Source of the DNA: Bacillus sp. 7884-1
GTDB taxonomy: Bacteria; Bacillota; Bacilli; Bacillales; Cytobacillaceae
Direction of reading: 5' to 3'
DNA: 64,000 bases
Assembly: GCF_002272245.1 (NCBI RefSeq)
Contig: NZ_NPDD01000021.1
Span: 1 to 64,000, forward strand
A program made the position numbers and the translations under genes. Shown here one piece after another: positions 53,594 to 61,848 of the stretch; the stretch's first letter is position 1, and every line of letters begins with the position of its first letter. Under the pieces are notes generated by a model. That model was not told the origin of the DNA, did not search any database, and worked only from the letters and a program-made list of their open reading frames with translations.

Positions 53594-54307
53594 TTACGAC
53601 AAATGTTTAATGTATTCGGCTAAGATCGGGCGATAATGACTTTCAATGATAGCCATTTCCTTTTTCATTTCTGCTTGATGCTTGTTTGTGCCAGAATCTT
53701 TGTGTGTCCTGAATTTCGTGAGATTTTCATCTAAATAATACATCTTATAGCCATTAACTAGTAATCGAAACCACATTTCATAATCATGTGTATAACGGTA
53801 AATAGGATTGAAGAATCCCAGTTTCTTGAATATATCCTTCTTGATAATTACTGTACAGCCATTAACAACGTTATATTGTAGATAAGCATTGTAAAATTCT
53901 TTTTGGTTTGAAAAACGCCAGCCGCACCATGGGATTAACACTTGATTATTTTCATCAATGTAATCGTAATTTGTAAAACTCGCTTCTGCGTTGTGTTTAA
54001 GCATAAAGGACATTTGTTTAGAGATTTTTTCAGGAAGAAAATAGTCATCTGAACTTAACCACGCTATATATTCTCCCGTAGCAGCACTTATACCATAGTT
54101 TAATGCGGTGGCAGTACCTCCATTCTCCTTCCGCAAATAACCAATTTTCCCTTTAAACGGAGTAATCTTTTCTGTGAAAAGTGTCGACCCGTCATCTACA
54201 AGAATAATCTCTATATTTTTGTAGGTTTGACTTAATGCACTTTGAATGGCTTGGTCTACAAAGGAACAGTTGTAAAATGGAATAATAATAGACACTTTTG
54301 GTCCCAT
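53594..54307 (-). CDS. GT2 glycosyltransferase
   Basis: Protein of 237 aa with GT-A fold. KVSIIIPFYNCSFVDQAI, the UDP-binding ILVDDGST, and the WLSSDDYF metal site (S-D-D) are canonical. NYDYIDENNQV and YEMWFRLL mark the acceptor part. Likely adds a sugar that the following sulfotransferase (81 bp away) modifies. SD GGAGG precedes ATG 54307. Confidence 0.92.
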   Translation of the reverse strand: MGPKVSIIIPFYNCSFVDQAIQSALSQTYKNIEIILVDDGSTLFTEKITPFKGKIGYLRKENGGTATALNYGISAATGEYIAWLSSDDYFLPEKISKQMSFMLKHNAEASFTNYDYIDENNQVLIPWCGWRFSNQKEFYNAYLQYNVVNGCTVIIKKDIFKKLGFFNPIYRYTHDYEMWFRLLVNGYKMYYLDENLTKFRTHKDSGTNKHQAEMKKEMAIIESHYRPILAEYIKHLS

Positions 54308-54623
54308 CGCTTAGCCTCCTGAAAAATAAGTTTTAGATCAATATAATATAACAATGATTAGAACTATTATTCTAAAATCTATTATCGCCCAATGAAATAG
54401 TTGTCCTTAGTAATGTATGTAACTTCAATTAAAATGGTCATTCAAATAATAATAATTTTTGTTATACCTTCTCTCCACCCAAAAACATAAAGCAGAGCAT
54501 AAATTATAAGGTTTTAGAGCATCGAACACATGTAATGAATACGGCTCAGAAAAAGCGGCACCCGCCCAGTCTTTTTTTTGTCTGTGCCATAGCATATTGT
54601 AACGTGTAAAAGAGGTGTCAGAT
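54308..54623. other. Divergent intergenic region
   Basis: About 315 bp between the GT2 gene and GT4 paralogue B. It includes the CATAGCATA box described separately; the rest is AT-rich with no gene seen. Confidence 0.5.
54588..54596 (+). promoter_or_regulatory. Sigma-K-like -10 box of GT4 paralogue B
   Basis: CATAGCATA matches CATANNNTA exactly, 28 nt before the TTG start. No AC at ideal distance. Confidence 0.4.
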
Positions 54624-55862
54624 TTGAAAATTTTATTATCCACTTTTTGGAGGCACCCTGTTATAGGGGGATCAGCCATGTACATCGAACAATTAAAACA
54701 CGGCTTGGAAAATGAAGGACATGAGGTTGATATTCTCGCAAAACATCCAACTTTAAATGGATATCATATGGTAAATACCGACAAGTATATTGACCTTACA
54801 AAAATAAATATGGTAATAAATAAATGTTTTCAAAATTATTTTCATAATCTTGATCCCATTTATAAAAATGGTGAAAAGGACCGACATTGTTTTGAAATGG
54901 CCGCCAGTTATTTTAATCTGGAAACTTATGATTTAATTCATACCCAAGATATTTTTTCAACACGATTATTATCACGTGTTAAACCAAACAATACACCACT
55001 CGTTGCAAGTATTCACGGCTGTATAGCGACTGAATATCTCATACAAAAAGGAAATTCCTTTACTAAAAATCGACTGTCTAATAGCAAAAAAAATTTTGAA
55101 TGGGAATATATCCAATGGCAAGAGCATATCGGTGCTGTATCAAGTGATGTAACAATTGTTGCAACCAAGTGGCTAAAGGATCTGTTAACAAACGATTTCA
55201 ATGTTGAAGCCAACCATTTAAAAATTATTCCATATGCACAGGATATCAATGAGTTTCAAAAAAGAATGACTGAAATGTCCCCTGTCATTGCTCCCACTGG
55301 AAAAACCGTTATCGTATGCCCGGCTCGATTGGTTTTTATTAAAGGGCACAAATTTCTATTAGAGGCTTTGGCCAAACTTAAACGCCGGCGTACTGATTGG
55401 GTTTGCTGGCTTGTCGGAGACGGGAATTTAAGAACTCAATTAGTAAACATAACCAGAAAATTAAACCTAGATCAAAATGTAAAGTTTCTAGGCCCCCAAG
55501 AGAATATTCCAGCTATCTTAAAACATGCGGATATTTGCGTGCTGCCAAGCTTACAAGAATCCTTCCCGTATGCCATTATGGAAGCTCAAATAGCCGGCAA
55601 ACCTGTAGTGGTTACGGATGCAGGCGGAATGCCCGAAGCAGTCATCCATGGGCAAACTGGTTTAATATCTCCAAGAGGAAACAGCGAATCCTTATTTCAT
55701 AATATAAATGAATTGTTGGAAAACGGGCATCTTCGAAATGTCATGGCCTCAAACGCTCTAAAGTGTGGGAAAGAGAATTGGGCCTTGGAGAAAATGATTG
55801 ACAAAACATTAGCTATCTATGAACAGGTTATTAAAATAAAAAGAGGGGGAGATGTTGGGTGA
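54624..55862 (+). CDS. GT4-type glycosyltransferase (paralogue B)
   Basis: Protein of 412 aa. MKILLSTFWRHPVIGG, LIHTQDIFST, VASIHGC, VCPARLVFIKGHKFLLEAL, RRRTDWVCWLVGDG, SLQESFPYAIMEAQIAGKPV and VTDAGGMPE align block for block with the 45898 protein. TTG 54624 follows AGAGGTG by 6 nt; a GTG at 54615 lies in the SD. Its stop overlaps the start of the Arg/Gln repeat gene by 3-4 nt, so the two are co-translated. Confidence 0.9.
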   Translation: MKILLSTFWRHPVIGGSAMYIEQLKHGLENEGHEVDILAKHPTLNGYHMVNTDKYIDLTKINMVINKCFQNYFHNLDPIYKNGEKDRHCFEMAASYFNLETYDLIHTQDIFSTRLLSRVKPNNTPLVASIHGCIATEYLIQKGNSFTKNRLSNSKKNFEWEYIQWQEHIGAVSSDVTIVATKWLKDLLTNDFNVEANHLKIIPYAQDINEFQKRMTEMSPVIAPTGKTVIVCPARLVFIKGHKFLLEALAKLKRRRTDWVCWLVGDGNLRTQLVNITRKLNLDQNVKFLGPQENIPAILKHADICVLPSLQESFPYAIMEAQIAGKPVVVTDAGGMPEAVIHGQTGLISPRGNSESLFHNINELLENGHLRNVMASNALKCGKENWALEKMIDKTLAIYEQVIKIKRGGDVG

Positions 55863-56533
55863 AAATAAATAAAACAAATTTCAATCATGGATGGAAGAAG
55901 ATGCAGAATTGGCCGCAGCAAAATCAATTGAAAACAAGACTTATTCAGCAATCGCTGCATTACAATCAATACGGAAGACCGATTAAGCAATTTAGAAAGA
56001 TGCAACCATCACAGACACTTCAACAACGAAGACAACCTGGAAAATCATCACTGATTAATCAACAGCGAAGACAGCCCATTAGACCATTACGGACACTTCA
56101 ACAGCAAAGACAACCCGGTAGACCATCACGGACGCTTCAACAGCAAAGACAACCTGTTAGACCATCACGGACACTTCAACAGCAAAGACAACCTGTTAGA
56201 CCATCACAGACACTTCAACAGCAAAGACAACCCGTTAGACCATCACGGACACTTCAACAGCAAAGACAACCTGTTAGACCGTCACACATGAATAATCAGC
56301 AAAGACAGAGGGTAAAACCTTCTCTCCCCAGTCCAAGGATTAGAAGAAGAAGTCAGCTAGAAAAAACGGTAAATAGAAAGAGATTTTTTACTCCACAGGA
56401 CCTTTTAATGTTGGCTCCAAAACAAGACAAAGCAATGTGGGAATTGATTATCAGCAGGCTTCCTAGCAATTATTCTATTCCTGATCCTGAATTTATTCAT
56501 ATCTATAATTCTTATAATAACCGTAAACAGTAA
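55859..56533 (+). CDS. Arg/Gln-rich 13-aa repeat protein
   Basis: Protein of 224 aa. Seven 13-residue units close to TLQQQRQPVRPSR run from about residue 53 to 143 and are encoded by a 39-nt DNA repeat (56015-56287), with an eighth degenerate unit. The head (1-50) and tail (160-224, ending FIHIYNSYNNRKQ) are not repeated. The protein is extremely basic. GTG 55859 overlaps the GT4 stop and is served by GGGGGAG. Probably a spore-coat structural protein and possible acceptor for CotH phosphorylation or glycosylation; this is inference. Confidence 0.75.
   Translation: MKINKTNFNHGWKKMQNWPQQNQLKTRLIQQSLHYNQYGRPIKQFRKMQPSQTLQQRRQPGKSSLINQQRRQPIRPLRTLQQQRQPGRPSRTLQQQRQPVRPSRTLQQQRQPVRPSQTLQQQRQPVRPSRTLQQQRQPVRPSHMNNQQRQRVKPSLPSPRIRRRSQLEKTVNRKRFFTPQDLLMLAPKQDKAMWELIISRLPSNYSIPDPEFIHIYNSYNNRKQ
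56015..56287 (+). repeat. 39-nt in-frame tandem repeat, seven units
   Basis: Units begin ACACTTCAACAGCAAAGACA and keep near identity in units 3-7, which suggests recent expansion. Unit length is exactly 13 codons. Confidence 0.9.
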
Positions 56534-56553
56534 CAAATCGAATAATACTTGCG

Positions 56554-56600
56554 GCCCCTGTCAGCAACAGCAGTCGATGACGGGGGCATTTTATTTTTTC
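56554..56600 (+). terminator. Terminator of the GT4-B/repeat-protein operon
   Basis: GCCCCTGTCA and TGACGGGGGC arms (one wobble) followed by ATTTTATTTTTT, 20 nt after the stop. Confidence 0.85.
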
Positions 56601-56784
56601 GAAAGATTTTTGCCCCTATTACACTCCCCCTTGCCCTGCTTTTTAACATTAAGCTATCAAAATGATGTTAAAAATCGTACAAGCTGGCCTATGTATTTCA
56701 ACTAAATAATAGAAAATTGGTAAATATATCAAATTCAATTGGTGAACATAGCAATAGGTTGCCATTGCAACATGAAGATAGCCG

Positions 56785-56793
56785 CATAATCTA
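56785..56793 (+). promoter_or_regulatory. Sigma-K-like -10 box of the nucleotide-sugar operon
   Basis: CATAATCTA matches CATANNNTA exactly, 70 nt before the 2-epimerase start. The rest of the 56534-56862 gap holds the terminator and no other gene. Confidence 0.4.
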
Positions 56794-56862
56794 TTAAGAA
56801 AAGAAAAGGCCAAGCATGAAATGAAAACCAAAAATCCTATTCCACTAAGGGGTGATAATACA

Positions 56863-57954
56863 GTGAAAGTAATGACCATTTTAGGGACTCGGCCTGAAAT
56901 TATTCGTCTAAGCCTCATTATAAAAAAATTAGATTATTTTGCTGAACAGCACACTTTAGTTCATACAGGACAAAATTTCACTTCGTCATTGAGTGATATA
57001 TTTTTTGAGCAGTTAGGGATTAGAAAACCTGATTTTGTATTGCAGGATCATCAGCAAACCTTTGGACAGCAGCTATCGGAAATGTTTAAAAATCTTGAGA
57101 CCATCCTACTGAAGGAAAAACCAGATAAAGTTTTAGTTTTAGGTGACACAAACAGCGGATTAAGTGCTATTTTAGCGGAAAGAATGGGAATCCCAGTTAT
57201 CCATATGGAAGCTGGCAACCGCTGTTTTGATCTTGAAGTACCAGAGGAAAAGAACCGTCGTGTGATCGACGCCATTTCAAGTTTCAATTTGCCCTATACT
57301 CCTCAAAGCAAAGAGAATTTAGTAAAGGAAGGGATTCCTTCAAATCGAATTATTCTGTCCGGCAATCCCATTTATGAGGTATTAGAGAATTACAAAAAAC
57401 AAATAGAACAAAGTGATATCCTTAGCAAGCTATCGTTAAAAAAGGAAAACTACTTTTTAGTCACGACTCACCGTGCTGAAAATGTCGACCATGAAGACCG
57501 ATTTCTAGAAATTATAAAGGGAATTAATTTGGTGGCTGAGAACTATCAAAAAAGGGTAATTTGCAGTATTCATCCTCGAACAAAATCGAGATTAGAAAGC
57601 AATTTATCTATAACGGTTCATCCATTAGTTGAATTTCATGAACCCTTTGGCTTTTTTGATTTTGTCAAACTAGAAAAAAACGCTTTTTGTGTGTTAACAG
57701 ATAGTGGAACAGTCCAGGAAGAATGCTGCTTATTTTTCGTACCTACAGTAACCATTCGTAAAACCACAGAAAGACCCGAAACAATTGAATGTGGAAGCAA
57801 CATGCTATCAGGGATAAATGCAAATAAGATACTTGATTGTGTTCATGTTATGGTAACTCAGCCAAAAACATGGTCCTACCCTGAAGGATACGACCATAAA
57901 AACGTTTCGGATAAAGTGATTAAAATTTTATTAGGAGGCATGGAAATTGTTTAA
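56863..57954 (+). CDS. UDP-N-acetylglucosamine 2-epimerase family protein
   Basis: Protein of 363 aa. MTILGTRPEIIRLSLII, HTGQN, VLGDTNSG, HMEAGNRCFDLEVPEEKNRR and TDSGTVQEEC are canonical for the WecB/MnaA/WbjD family. NRCFDLEVPEE rather than the LRT-type motif is usual for the subgroup acting on 6-deoxy sugars (CapG, WbjD, WbvD), as I recall. It inverts C2 of a UDP-HexNAc. GTG 56863 follows AAGGGGTGA. First gene of a six-gene operon. Confidence 0.88.
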   Translation: MKVMTILGTRPEIIRLSLIIKKLDYFAEQHTLVHTGQNFTSSLSDIFFEQLGIRKPDFVLQDHQQTFGQQLSEMFKNLETILLKEKPDKVLVLGDTNSGLSAILAERMGIPVIHMEAGNRCFDLEVPEEKNRRVIDAISSFNLPYTPQSKENLVKEGIPSNRIILSGNPIYEVLENYKKQIEQSDILSKLSLKKENYFLVTTHRAENVDHEDRFLEIIKGINLVAENYQKRVICSIHPRTKSRLESNLSITVHPLVEFHEPFGFFDFVKLEKNAFCVLTDSGTVQEECCLFFVPTVTIRKTTERPETIECGSNMLSGINANKILDCVHVMVTQPKTWSYPEGYDHKNVSDKVIKILLGGMEIV

Positions 57955-58933
57955 AGATAAAATTATTTTCGTTACAGGCGGGACAGGTTCGTGGGGACAT
58001 GAATTAGTTAAACAGCTTTTGACATACAATCCGAAGGAAATCCGTATTTTTTCAAGAAATGAGACCAGTCAATTTGCCATGAAACAAGAGTTCGACCATA
58101 ATCCAACATTGCATTTTATTATTGGAGATATAAAAGAGAAAGACACATTAATCGAAGCATGCCAAGGTGTCGATTATATTTTTCATTTAGCTGCTTTAAA
58201 GCATGTTCCGGTATGCGAGGATCAACCCATCGAAGCATTAAAATCAAACGTAATTGGAACGCAGAATGTAATAGATGCTGCTATTAGCTCCAATGTTAAA
58301 AAAGTGATTTATATTTCTACTGATAAAGCCTCAGACCCTTCCAACTTCTATGGGTTATCAAAAGCAATGGGCGAAAAACTAATTATTCATGCGAATACAT
58401 TAAATACCGATACGAGGTTTGTATGTATCAGAGGAGGAAATGTATTAGGGACAAATGGGAGTGTCATCCATGTGTTTAAAAGGCAAATTCAAGAAAAGCA
58501 AAAAGTTGGAATTACAGATATAAGAATGACACGTTTTTTCTTAACCGTACAGGATGCAATTAAACTATTATTTAAGGCAACTTTTGAAAGCATCGGGGGG
58601 GAAATCTATGTCATGAAGATGCCTGCCTGCAGGATTATTGACATTGCCCAGGTATTAATAGAGGCTTCTAATAAGGAAAATATTAAGGTTGAGACCCTCG
58701 GGATCCGACCAGGAGAGAAAATACATGAATTACTTCTTTCTGCATATGAAAGTACAATGACAGTTGCTTATGACGAAGAATATTTTGTTATTTTGCCAGC
58801 CATTAATATTAATGGTTTAAAAGAACATTATGCACAATATCCCCCTGTAAATTTAGAAAGTTATAATTCTAGTACAGGATTAATGAGCAAAGAGGAAATT
58901 AAAGAGATGTTAATAAAAGGCGGGTTTATCTAA
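57947..58933 (+). CDS. UDP-HexNAc 4,6-dehydratase/5-epimerase-like (CapE/WbjB/WbvB type)
   Basis: Protein of 328 aa, extended SDR. VTGGTGSWGHELVKQL at the N terminus, FHLAALKHVPVCEDQP, the catalytic ISTDKASDPSNFYGLSKAMGEK (with M/Y-x3-K) and IRGGNVLG are the CapE/FlaA1 hallmarks. It converts UDP-GlcNAc to a 4-keto-6-deoxy intermediate. TTG 57947 follows AGGAGGC and overlaps the previous gene by 8 bp, so translation is coupled. Confidence 0.9.
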   Translation: MFKDKIIFVTGGTGSWGHELVKQLLTYNPKEIRIFSRNETSQFAMKQEFDHNPTLHFIIGDIKEKDTLIEACQGVDYIFHLAALKHVPVCEDQPIEALKSNVIGTQNVIDAAISSNVKKVIYISTDKASDPSNFYGLSKAMGEKLIIHANTLNTDTRFVCIRGGNVLGTNGSVIHVFKRQIQEKQKVGITDIRMTRFFLTVQDAIKLLFKATFESIGGEIYVMKMPACRIIDIAQVLIEASNKENIKVETLGIRPGEKIHELLLSAYESTMTVAYDEEYFVILPAININGLKEHYAQYPPVNLESYNSSTGLMSKEEIKEMLIKGGFI

Positions 58934-59757
58934 TGAAACTATTGATTCTTGGTGGAAAAGGAATGGCAGGACATGTAATGACAGCCTATTTCACACAAAA
59001 AGCGTATGAAGTATTCTATACATCAAGAGTTAGAAAAGATCAAAACAGCCATTATCTCGACGTTACTGATTTTGCAAGACTAGAAGAAATTATTGAAACG
59101 ATAAAACCTGATATTATCATCAATTGTGTGGGCATTTTAAATGAACATGCTAGTAATGACCCCTTATTGGCTTTCCAAATAAACAGCTTATTACCCCACC
59201 AATTGATGAAACTGATTGAGCGCCATCAAGGAAAACTAATTCATATTAGTACAGACTGTGTTTTTTCTGGAAAAAAAGGTGATTATATTGAAGATGATAT
59301 CCCTGATGGTACTTCTGTTTATGCGCAATCAAAACGTTTAGGAGAAATTATTAGTGATAACCATTTAACCATTCGTACTTCTATCATAGGGCCGGAATTA
59401 AAAGAAGATGGGATTGGATTATTTTTGTGGTTTATGAAACAAGCCGGGGAAATTAAAGGATATACGAAAGCCTTATGGAATGGTGTAACAACACTTGAGC
59501 TAGCCAAAGCAACGGAAAAAATGATTATGCACAAGGTTACTGGCCTTTATCATCTAGGTTCAGAAACAAAAGTTTCAAAGTATGAACTATTAAAAATGAT
59601 ACAAAAGGTCTTTGAAAAGAATGATGTGAAAATCATTCCAGATCATGAAGTAGTGCTCGATCGAACGATTAAAAGCACAAGATCAGATTTTCAATACTTC
59701 GTTCCATCTTATGAAGAAATGTTAGTGGAATTAAGAGATTGGATGCAAAAGGAATGA
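58933..59757 (+). CDS. RmlD-like NDP-4-keto-sugar reductase
   Basis: Protein of 274 aa. LILGGKGMAGHVM, INCVGILNEHA, HISTDCVFSGKKGDY and YAQSKRLGE match RmlD/WbvR-type reductases; no cupin is attached as in CapF. It probably reduces C4 of the intermediate from the preceding dehydratase. Overlaps the previous stop by 1 base. Confidence 0.85.
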   Translation: MKLLILGGKGMAGHVMTAYFTQKAYEVFYTSRVRKDQNSHYLDVTDFARLEEIIETIKPDIIINCVGILNEHASNDPLLAFQINSLLPHQLMKLIERHQGKLIHISTDCVFSGKKGDYIEDDIPDGTSVYAQSKRLGEIISDNHLTIRTSIIGPELKEDGIGLFLWFMKQAGEIKGYTKALWNGVTTLELAKATEKMIMHKVTGLYHLGSETKVSKYELLKMIQKVFEKNDVKIIPDHEVVLDRTIKSTRSDFQYFVPSYEEMLVELRDWMQKE

Positions 59758-60656
59758 ATCCACAGCACAAATTGTTAATTACAGGGGCAAGTGGATTTAC
59801 AGGTCAGCATGCATGCAAACATTTCGTGAATGCGGGTTTTGATGTTACAGCTATAATAAATAACAACGCTTATGAAAATGACGACGTTCATATAGAACGT
59901 TGTGATCTAACAAATAAAGATGAAGTTAATAATTTAATAAAAAAAGTCAACCCCCACTACCTTCTTCATTTAGCAGGACAAAATCACGTTGGACAATCAT
60001 GGATAGATCCAATTTTTTCATTGGAAGCAAACTCCCTATCTACTGCCTATTTAATCGATGCACTTCGTCAAGAATATCCAGCTTGTAAAATCGTCGTTGC
60101 AGGTTCAGCCCTTCAATTTAACCCAGCAAATATGTCCACTCTTACTCACCCATATAGTTTAAGCAAGACACTGCAAGTATTAATCGCTCAATCATGGGGA
60201 GTTTTATACAATATGCATATTGTAATTGCTAAACCCTCCAATTTAATTGGACCAGGCTACTCAAACGGTGTATGTTCTATTTTTGCAAAAAAGGTAGCAG
60301 ACATGGAAAATAATAAAGCAGAAAAGGTCCTTGAAGTGAATAACCCAAATGTCCAACGGGATTTTATCGACGTCAGGGATGCTGTGAGTGCTTATGAAAC
60401 CCTCCTATTGAGGGGTGAGTCTGGAGAGATATATGATATAGCCTCAGGAAAGAACCACTCGCTGAAGGATATCCTTAACAGGTTGGAATCATTAACAACG
60501 GTGAAATTTGAGCTGAAATCTCAGTCAAATGAGATATTAGAAAGAAAGGCTGAAATAATTCCGATAAAACTAATGGAATTGGGCTGGAAACCATCATTTT
60601 CATTTGAATCGTCATTGCTTGATATTCTAAATTTTTACCGTGGAAATTTGAAATAA
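59754..60656 (+). CDS. NAD-dependent epimerase/dehydratase (RMD/GMD-like)
   Basis: Protein of 300 aa, extended SDR. ITGASGFTGQHACKHF, HLAGQNHVGQSW, GSALQF with PYSLSKTLQ for the catalytic set, and RDFIDVRDAVSAYE resemble GDP-6-deoxy-mannose reductase/GMD-like enzymes. It would be an additional 4-reductase or 3-/4-epimerase step. ATG 59754 overlaps the previous stop (ATGA); an in-frame TTG at 59739 is a possible alternative. Confidence 0.8.
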   Translation: MNPQHKLLITGASGFTGQHACKHFVNAGFDVTAIINNNAYENDDVHIERCDLTNKDEVNNLIKKVNPHYLLHLAGQNHVGQSWIDPIFSLEANSLSTAYLIDALRQEYPACKIVVAGSALQFNPANMSTLTHPYSLSKTLQVLIAQSWGVLYNMHIVIAKPSNLIGPGYSNGVCSIFAKKVADMENNKAEKVLEVNNPNVQRDFIDVRDAVSAYETLLLRGESGEIYDIASGKNHSLKDILNRLESLTTVKFELKSQSNEILERKAEIIPIKLMELGWKPSFSFESSLLDILNFYRGNLK

Positions 60657-60712
60657 CTAAGCAAGGAAAGTCACATAAAACGCATTAATTTCTATTAAAG
60701 AGGGAGAAATAC

Positions 60713-61819
60713 ATGAAAATTCTCATTACTTCGATTACCTATTCAGGAAAAATCGGTGTTTCAACCTATATTGAACAACTTGTACAAGGATTGGAATCTC
60801 AAGGACACCTTGTCGATGTTTTTTTCTATAATCCTTTCGTAAAGAACCAGAAAAAACGAATGACTACCCAAAACCAGGTTGCCGTTTATCGAGCAGCGGC
60901 TGCTCGGTTGTCTTTTGAAAGGTACGACCTCATTCATTCACAGGGGATCATACCCACAGTAGCTATTTCAGAAATAAGACCCAAAAATGTCCCTTTAGTC
61001 AGTTCATTACATGGCGCATTAGCTTTTAATATGTTAATCAATGGTGCAATAACAAAAAATACCGCTGTCTGGCGGCAAATGATGGATGTTGAGTCTAAAG
61101 CGGTCTCTTCAAGTGATATTTGCATTATTTCATCACACTGGTTAAAAAATGTTTTTCAAAGTCAATATAAAATCCAGCAGAATCAACCCTTTGCCATCGT
61201 TCCCTATGGGATCGATGCAGTAGAGTTTACCCGAAAGATGGAATTGCCTTCCCCAATTACAAAGCCAATAAATAAATTTATACTCGCCTGTACAGCCCGC
61301 TTAATTCCATTAAAAGGACAGCTATTTCTAATCGACGCGCTTGCCAAATTAAAACGCCAGCGGCAAGATTGGGTTTGCTGGCTTATTGGTGATGGACCTC
61401 TTCGTAATCAACTCACAAAAAAAGTAAATAGCCTGGGACTTAGAGAACAAGTGAAATTTCTTGGAAATCAAGAAAATGTCCCTTCCATATTAAAGGAGGC
61501 AGATTTATTTGTTTTCCCCAGTTTGCAGGATAACATGCCCTATGCCGTAATGGAAGCACAACTTGCAGGAGTCCCAGTTGCTGTTTCCGACGCCGGAGGG
61601 ATACCTGAAATGGTCCAAAATGGCATAACTGGACTGATCTCCCCCAAGAAAGACAGCCATGCTCTTTATATAAACATAAAGAACCTTATGGAAAATAAAC
61701 CACTGCGGGATAGCTTATCACAAAACGCGAAAATTTGGGCAATCGACAATTGGTCTATAGAGAAAATGATTCATCATACAATAACTGTTTATCATCAAGC
61801 ATTACAGATGAGAAATTAA
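60713..61819 (+). CDS. GT4-type glycosyltransferase (paralogue C)
   Basis: Protein of 368 aa. MKILITSITYSGKIGVSTYI, DLIHSQGIIPTV, SSLHGAL, KLKRQRQDWVCWLIGDG, SLQDNMPYAVMEAQLAGVPV and VSDAGGIPEMVQNG align with paralogues A and B, with a shorter N-terminal insert. SD GAGGGAGAAA precedes ATG. Probably uses the sugar produced by the four upstream enzymes. Confidence 0.9.
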   Translation: MKILITSITYSGKIGVSTYIEQLVQGLESQGHLVDVFFYNPFVKNQKKRMTTQNQVAVYRAAAARLSFERYDLIHSQGIIPTVAISEIRPKNVPLVSSLHGALAFNMLINGAITKNTAVWRQMMDVESKAVSSSDICIISSHWLKNVFQSQYKIQQNQPFAIVPYGIDAVEFTRKMELPSPITKPINKFILACTARLIPLKGQLFLIDALAKLKRQRQDWVCWLIGDGPLRNQLTKKVNSLGLREQVKFLGNQENVPSILKEADLFVFPSLQDNMPYAVMEAQLAGVPVAVSDAGGIPEMVQNGITGLISPKKDSHALYINIKNLMENKPLRDSLSQNAKIWAIDNWSIEKMIHHTITVYHQALQMRN

Positions 61820-61848
61820 TTAAATTGACAACAACGAGGTGGAATATT

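Noticed and set aside
53594-54307. Prophage or insertion sequence in the glycan region
   Set aside because: No transposase, integrase, terminal inverted repeats or phage structural genes were seen, despite the phage-type domain at 51247.
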